Part shown: piece by piece, positions 6,433-9,379 of the stretch
How positions within the stretch are numbered: position 1 is the first letter of the stretch
Layout: each line of letters opens with the position of its first letter
Assembly (NCBI GenBank): GCA_023425615.1
Contig: JAFACJ010000669.1
Coordinates: 1 to 9,379 of the forward strand
Direction of reading: 5' to 3'
DNA: 9,379 bases
Source of the DNA: Actinomycetes bacterium
Lineage (GTDB): Bacteria > Actinomycetota > Actinomycetes > Streptosporangiales > Streptosporangiaceae
Program-made: the position numbers and the translations under genes
Notes under the pieces: generated by a model
Database searches by the model: none
What the model saw: only the letters and a program-made list of their open reading frames with translations
Told to the model about the DNA's origin: nothing

Positions 6433-7119
6433 GTGGACAGTCAAGGGGTACGCCGCAAGCCGGTGCAGCGGCGCAGCCGTGAACGGGTCGAGCGCATCCT
6501 CGACGCCTGCGCCGCGCTGCTCGACGACGTCGGCTCCGACGGGCTGACCATCGCCGAGGTCGCCCGCCGCGCCGGCGTCCCCACCGGCACCGTGTACCAG
6601 TTCTTCGACGGCAGGCTCGGCCTGCTGCGCCAGCTCGCCCTGCGCCACCTGGACATCCTCATCGCACGGCTGCGCGCCCGTGCCGCCGCCGAACCCCTGC
6701 TGACCTGGCCGCTCGCCGGAGAGATCGTCATCGACGAGACCGTGCAGATGCGGCGGGTGATCCCCGGATTCACCGTCGTCGACTTCGGCGAGGCGTATCC
6801 CGGCGGGGAGAAGTACCTGCCCGAGGGCACCACCGAGGCCGGCGGCGACATCATGGCCGAGCGCCTCTACCGCTTCGCGCTGGACGAGGCGGGGCTGCCC
6901 CCGCTGCCGGACCCCTACCGCGTCATCAGCCTCGCGATCCACGTCGCGGGCGCCGGTCTGGAGCTCGCCTTCCGGACCTCGCGTGAGGGAGACGCCGCCA
7001 TGATCGAGCAGACCAGGCGCCTGCTCGCCGCCTACTTCGCCGACGCCGCCCGGCGTTCGCGCACCGACCGGCCGGGTGCAGCCGCCCCGCCCCCTCCCGA
7101 TCAGGACGGCACCAGATGA
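6433..7119 (+). CDS. TetR/AcrR-family transcriptional repressor
   Basis: This 228-residue protein has a standard TetR plan. The DNA-binding domain spans about residues 12-72 (SRERVERILDACAALLDDVG), with the helix-turn-helix LTIAEVARRAGVPTGTVYQF at 38-57. The ligand and dimer domain follows (about 85-215), with TIVDF-like and AGAGLELAFRTSREGD segments, then a Pro-rich tail that looks disordered. TetR proteins bind as dimers and leave DNA when a small ligand binds the C-terminal domain; here the ligand is probably the transported glycoside or a product of it (inference). The GTG start at 6433 fixes the protein directly after the palindromic operator and has no ribosome-binding site. The stop overlaps the next ATG (ATGA), so it is co-transcribed with the DUF2804 gene. 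It is divergent from the transporter-GH2 operon, its most likely target besides itself. Confidence 0.92.
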   Translation: MDSQGVRRKPVQRRSRERVERILDACAALLDDVGSDGLTIAEVARRAGVPTGTVYQFFDGRLGLLRQLALRHLDILIARLRARAAAEPLLTWPLAGEIVIDETVQMRRVIPGFTVVDFGEAYPGGEKYLPEGTTEAGGDIMAERLYRFALDEAGLPPLPDPYRVISLAIHVAGAGLELAFRTSREGDAAMIEQTRRLLAAYFADAARRSRTDRPGAAAPPPPDQDGTR

Positions 7120-8177
7120 CCACACGCGAACCGGAGATCACCAGCGCGATCGACCTGTGCGGGTCCGACGGCAGGCTCAATCCCGCCGCCGCGGGCTGGT
7201 CGCGGACCCCGCTGCACCGCGCCAACCTGCGCGGCTGGGGCAGGACGAAACGCTGGGAGTACTGGTGCGTCACCTCACCGACCCACCTGGTCTCGGTGAC
7301 CGTCAGCGACCTTGACTTCATGGCGCTCAACTCGGTCTACGTCCTGGAATACGCCGGGGAGGGGCGGCCCGCCGTCGAGTTCGAACGGACCGCGCTGGTG
7401 CCGTTCGGGCGTGGCGTCTCGCTGCCTGAGGGCATCGCGGGAAGCGGCGGCCCGCACGGCGCGGACGTGACCGTCGGCCCGGACAAGCCCGGCAAGCGCC
7501 AGGTGCGGGTCTCGCTCACCCACGAGCCCGGCGGCACCCGGCTGCGTGCGCGCGCGGTGAGCCCCGACGGGCTACCGGTCGAACTTGACGTCTTCGCCGC
7601 GCTGCCGGAAGGACACGAGACACTCAGCGTCGTCGTGCCGTGGAACGCCGAACGGTTCCAATTCACCTCCAAGCACACGGCACGCCCGGCGTCCGGAACC
7701 CTGCGCCTCGGCGATCGGACACTGCCCTTCGGCGACGACTCCTGGGCGACCCTCGACCACGGCAGGGGCCGCTGGCCGCACCGCGTCACCTGGAACTGGG
7801 GAGCCGCCTCCGGCGTCACCGACGGCCACACCGTCGGCCTCCAGTTCGGCGGAAAATGGACGGACGGCACCGGCGCGACGGAGAACGCCCTCTGCGTCGA
7901 CGGCCGCCTCAGCAAGATCGGCGAAACACTCGACTGGCACTACGACACCGCCGACTTCCTCCGCCCCTGGACCCTGCGCACCCCCGGCTCCGACCAGGTC
8001 GACCTCACCTTCACCCCGTTCCACGACCGCCACACCCGCACCGACGCCGGCCTCCTCGCCAACCACACCCACCAGTGCTTCGGCCACTACTCAGGCCGCA
8101 TCACCCCCGACGAGGCAGACCCCATCCACATCGACAACCTCCTCGGCTGGGCCGAAGAAGTCCACATGCGCTGGTGA
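7116..8177 (+). CDS. DUF2804 domain-containing protein
   Basis: This 353-residue protein matches the DUF2804 family over its whole length and normal size. The start reads EITSAIDLCGSDGRLNPAAA (7-26), followed by GWSRTPLHRANLRGWGRTKR (27-46) and WEYWCVTSP (47-55). The middle has the conserved LDHGRGRWPHRVTWNWGAAS (213-232) and KWTDGTGATENALCVDGRLS (247-266). The end has CFGHYSG (321-327) and GWAEEVHMRW (344-353). It is rich in Trp, His and predicted beta strands, with no signal peptide or membrane segment, so it should be a cytoplasmic beta-rich protein. No reaction is established for the family to my knowledge. The ATG overlaps the TetR stop and has AGGAC (7103-7107) eight bases upstream, so it is coupled to the repressor. 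It is therefore probably under the same control as the transporter and GH2 enzyme, hinting at a role with the same substrate or its aglycone. That link is inference. Confidence 0.9.
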   Translation: MTTREPEITSAIDLCGSDGRLNPAAAGWSRTPLHRANLRGWGRTKRWEYWCVTSPTHLVSVTVSDLDFMALNSVYVLEYAGEGRPAVEFERTALVPFGRGVSLPEGIAGSGGPHGADVTVGPDKPGKRQVRVSLTHEPGGTRLRARAVSPDGLPVELDVFAALPEGHETLSVVVPWNAERFQFTSKHTARPASGTLRLGDRTLPFGDDSWATLDHGRGRWPHRVTWNWGAASGVTDGHTVGLQFGGKWTDGTGATENALCVDGRLSKIGETLDWHYDTADFLRPWTLRTPGSDQVDLTFTPFHDRHTRTDAGLLANHTHQCFGHYSGRITPDEADPIHIDNLLGWAEEVHMRW

Positions 8178-8236
8178 ACCCCCACCCGATCACCGTACGG
8201 CCGTCACATACGCGGCAGATGCGAGCAGACCCCGGC

Positions 8237-8254
8237 GATCCGGGCGGCCGGATC
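8237..8254. terminator. GC-rich hairpin, possible terminator after the DUF2804 gene
   Basis: GATCCGG (8237-8243), loop GCGG, CCGGATC (8248-8254) is a perfect 7-bp stem about 60 bases after the DUF2804 stop. It overlaps a second palindrome (TCCGCGGA, 8253-8260). There is no T-run, so it is not a classical intrinsic terminator, although U-less GC-rich hairpins are common at actinomycete gene ends. The rest of the 249-base spacer (8178-8426) holds no convincing gene. It contains a short GATCG-TCC-CGATC dyad (8330-8342) and a possible -10 (TTAGCG, near 8379) for the next gene. Confidence 0.3.
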
Positions 8255-8426
8255 CGCGGACCGGCGCAGTGCCGTCGCCTCACCGGCCGCACCGACGAGA
8301 TCCCGGCCTCGGGGAACGACAGAACCGTGGATCGTCCCGATCGGTCAGGAATCGAGAAGTCCCGCTCTCGTGAGCTGGTTAGCGTGAGAACACACGATCC
8401 CAGAGACGAACGAGGAGCGAGAGACG

Positions 8427-8885
8427 ATGGGCGGCACGTCCGGCAAGGAGACGCAGCAGGGGTTCAGCGAGCAGGAGCGCGCCGCGATGAAGGCGCGCGC
8501 CGCGGAGCTGAGGGCGGAAGCACGCGGCGGCAAAGGAGCGAAGAAGGCCGCCGCCGATGAGGAGGCCATGCTGGCGAAGATCGCCGAGATGGCTTCGCCG
8601 GACCGCGAGATGGCCGAGAGAGTACACGCCATCGTCACGACCACGGCCCCAGAGCTGGCGCCGAAACTCTGGTACGGCCAGCCGGCGTGGGCCAAGGCGG
8701 GGAAGATGGTGTGTTTCTTCCGCAGCGGGCAGGGCGACAAAGCGCGCTACTCCACGTTCGGGTTCAGCACGGAGGCGAACCTCGACGACGACAGCGGCCT
8801 CTGGCCCACCTCCTACGCCCTGTCCGAGCTGACCGAAGCCGCCGAAAAGACGATCGCCGAGCTCGTCGCGAAGGCGCTGAGCTGA
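8427..8885 (+). CDS. DUF1801 domain-containing protein (YdhG/frataxin-like fold)
   Basis: This 152-residue soluble protein has two parts. Residues 1-55 are charged and helix-prone, rich in Ala, Lys and Glu (KARAAELRAEARGGKGAKKA), and are a probable extended or coiled-coil arm. Residues 58-152 match the DUF1801 domain (SPDREMAERVHAIVTTTAPE, LAPKLWYGQPAWAKAGKMV, CFFRSGQGDKARYSTFGFST, LWPTSYALSEL). Members of this domain family share a frataxin-like fold, and the Bacillus YdhG relative has been described as an iron chaperone. Whether this actinomycete form binds iron is unknown, and the acidic iron-binding pattern cannot be judged by eye. The ATG at 8427 has GAGGAG (8412-8417) nine bases upstream. 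The stop overlaps the ATG at 8885 of the TnsA-like remnant. It appears to be a stand-alone gene with its own upstream spacer. Confidence 0.88.
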   Translation: MGGTSGKETQQGFSEQERAAMKARAAELRAEARGGKGAKKAAADEEAMLAKIAEMASPDREMAERVHAIVTTTAPELAPKLWYGQPAWAKAGKMVCFFRSGQGDKARYSTFGFSTEANLDDDSGLWPTSYALSELTEAAEKTIAELVAKALS

Positions 8886-9120
8886 TGCCGTCTGAGCCGC
8901 TAGAGCCTGCCCCCCAATTCTGGACCGTGCAGCCCTTCCCGCTGGAGTTTGTTGTCGAATCCCTGGCAGGAAGCCGGGCACGGCGGCATGCTCCTGATTA
9001 CCTGCTGGAGTCGGAGACCAGCACCTTCTGCGTGGTGAACGTCAAGCCCACGCATCGACTGGCCGATCTGAAGATCGCTGAGGCACCGGCCCGGCCGGGC
9101 GAGCTGCTGCGCTGGCACGG
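8885..9120 (+). pseudogene. TnsA-like heteromeric transposase endonuclease remnant
   Basis: Frame 2 is open from an ATG at 8885, which overlaps the preceding stop, to the window edge, but only about 8909-9118 looks like a real protein. It reads QFWTVQPFPLEFVVE, then RARRHAPDYLLESETSTFCV, then VNVKPTHRLADLKIAEAPAR and PGELLRWHG. This matches the core of actinomycete TnsA-like endonuclease subunits: a QPF-strand, then RRHxPDF with the catalytic Asp, then VVDVKPxxRLxDPKVA with the catalytic Lys, then an Ala/Trp-rich helix. TnsA cuts the 5' ends of Tn7-like transposons together with TnsB. The N-terminal part bearing the catalytic Glu, the C-terminal DNA/TnsB-binding part, and any neighbouring tnsB or tnsC are all absent, so this is a fragment. 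Beyond about 9120 the frame lies over a probable minus-strand gene and loses similarity. The match is from memory of the family pattern. Confidence 0.55.
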
Positions 9121-9142
9121 TACAGGCCCTAGCTCAGACATC

Positions 9143-9185
9143 AGCCGCAAGGCAGGTACGGGGCGGTTTTCATTCCGTTGCGGCT
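9143..9185. repeat. Perfect 8-bp inverted repeat with 27-base loop
   Basis: AGCCGCAA (9143-9150) and TTGCGGCT (9178-9185) are exact reverse complements. The pair lies between the TnsA-like fragment and the stop of the minus-strand isomerase-family gene (9193). It could be a loose terminator hairpin for that gene, whose stop is eight bases away, or a leftover element end. The loop contains GGTTTT but there is no T-run in a terminator position. Confidence 0.4.
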
Positions 9186-9192
9186 CGGTGGA

Positions 9193-9379
9193 TCAGAAGG
9201 CGGTACGGTCCAGCCAGGTGTCGAGCACCTTCGGATCACCGGAGATCACCAGCCGGGCATCGTCGGCGGATATCCGGCGCAGCGCCAGCAGATACAGATC
9301 GACCGCGGCACCCGAGACGACCACCGCAGCAGCCGCCGCGGGTACCCCGCTCCACGCGACGGTGCCGCCGCTGCGAGCA
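9193..9379 (-). CDS. Maleylpyruvate isomerase-family (mycothiol-dependent) protein, C-terminal part
   Basis: Sixty-one C-terminal residues are visible before TGA (plus-strand TCA at 9193-9195); the rest lies beyond the window edge. The fragment reads GGTVAWSGVPAAAAAVVVSG (residues 4-23 of the fragment), then AAVDLYLLALRRISADDARL, then VISGDPKVLDTWLDRTAF. This resembles the C-terminal domain of actinomycete proteins with a DinB-like mycothiol-dependent maleylpyruvate isomerase N-terminus. Those typically end in a strand followed by GPAxDLYLLLWRRxxADDxRLxVxGDxxxLDRWLD. Such proteins are predicted mycothiol S-transferases or isomerases in the cytoplasm; the substrate cannot be told from this piece. 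The His-rich metal site lies in the unseen N-terminal half. It converges with the DUF1801/TnsA side. Confidence 0.65.
   Translation of the reverse strand, partial: ARSGGTVAWSGVPAAAAAVVVSGAAVDLYLLALRRISADDARLVISGDPKVLDTWLDRTAF

Noticed and set aside
8178..8426. A small gene, tRNA or riboswitch in the spacer
   Set aside because: I found no start with ribosome-binding site and sensible coding bias, no cloverleaf and no conserved riboswitch core; only short dyads are present.
9121..9379. Continuation of the TnsA-like frame to the window end
   Set aside because: It lies opposite a frame with recognisable isomerase-family C-terminal sequence and has no TnsA-like residues; the openness is due to GC-rich codon bias.
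1..9379. CRISPR array, phage attachment site or replication origin
   Set aside because: No regularly spaced direct repeats, no tRNA-end duplication and no DnaA-box cluster were seen.

Overview
The base composition, codon use and gene families point to a high-GC actinomycete, probably of the Streptosporangiales type. The signs are GTG starts, G/C-rich third positions, a SigE-family sigma factor, a probable mycothiol-dependent isomerase-family protein, and DUF2804 and DUF1801 proteins. This assignment is inference; there is no rRNA gene or species marker in the window.

Layout. (a) Bases 1-880 are a graveyard of two transposases. A frameshifted N-terminal piece of a Tn3-family transposase (2-408) runs directly into a frameshifted C-terminal piece of an IS5-type DDE transposase (410-879). 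(b) A minus-strand TPR protein (876-1679) abuts this remnant and is divergent from a SigE-family sigma factor (1797-2300). A one-TM membrane protein with six extracytoplasmic cysteines follows one base after the sigma stop codon (2302-3339). An ECF-type promoter candidate (GGCAACC ... GTCTTA) precedes the sigma gene and suggests autoregulation. (c) A carbohydrate locus fills the centre. A minus-strand operon encodes an MFS/GPH-like sugar transporter (5097-6362) and a cytoplasmic family 2 glycoside hydrolase (3323-5107), translationally coupled by an 11-base overlap. Divergent from it are a TetR repressor (6433-7119) and a DUF2804 protein (7116-8177), coupled by ATGA. The 70-base divergent spacer carries three alternating ATGAC/GTCAT half-sites, an obvious candidate operator. 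The repressor / GH2 / sugar-symporter plan resembles E. coli gusRAB, but the hydrolase lacks the N-x-K signature of beta-glucuronidases, so another glycoside is more likely. (d) After a 249-base spacer with a GC-rich hairpin comes a DUF1801 (YdhG/frataxin-like fold) protein (8427-8885). Then comes a TnsA-like endonuclease remnant (about 8885-9120), and at the right edge the C-terminus of a minus-strand maleylpyruvate-isomerase-family protein (9193-9379).

How the genes work together. The central four genes probably form one regulated unit: import of a glycoside, its cleavage in the cytoplasm, repression by TetR until an inducer appears, and an accessory DUF2804 protein of unknown role. The sigma factor and its membrane partner probably form an envelope-sensing signalling pair. 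The window is flanked on both sides by mobile-element debris of three different types. I see no CRISPR array, tRNA, rRNA or intact mobile element. The strongest candidates for something undescribed are the duplicated-module membrane partner of the sigma factor and the DUF2804-linked glycoside locus.
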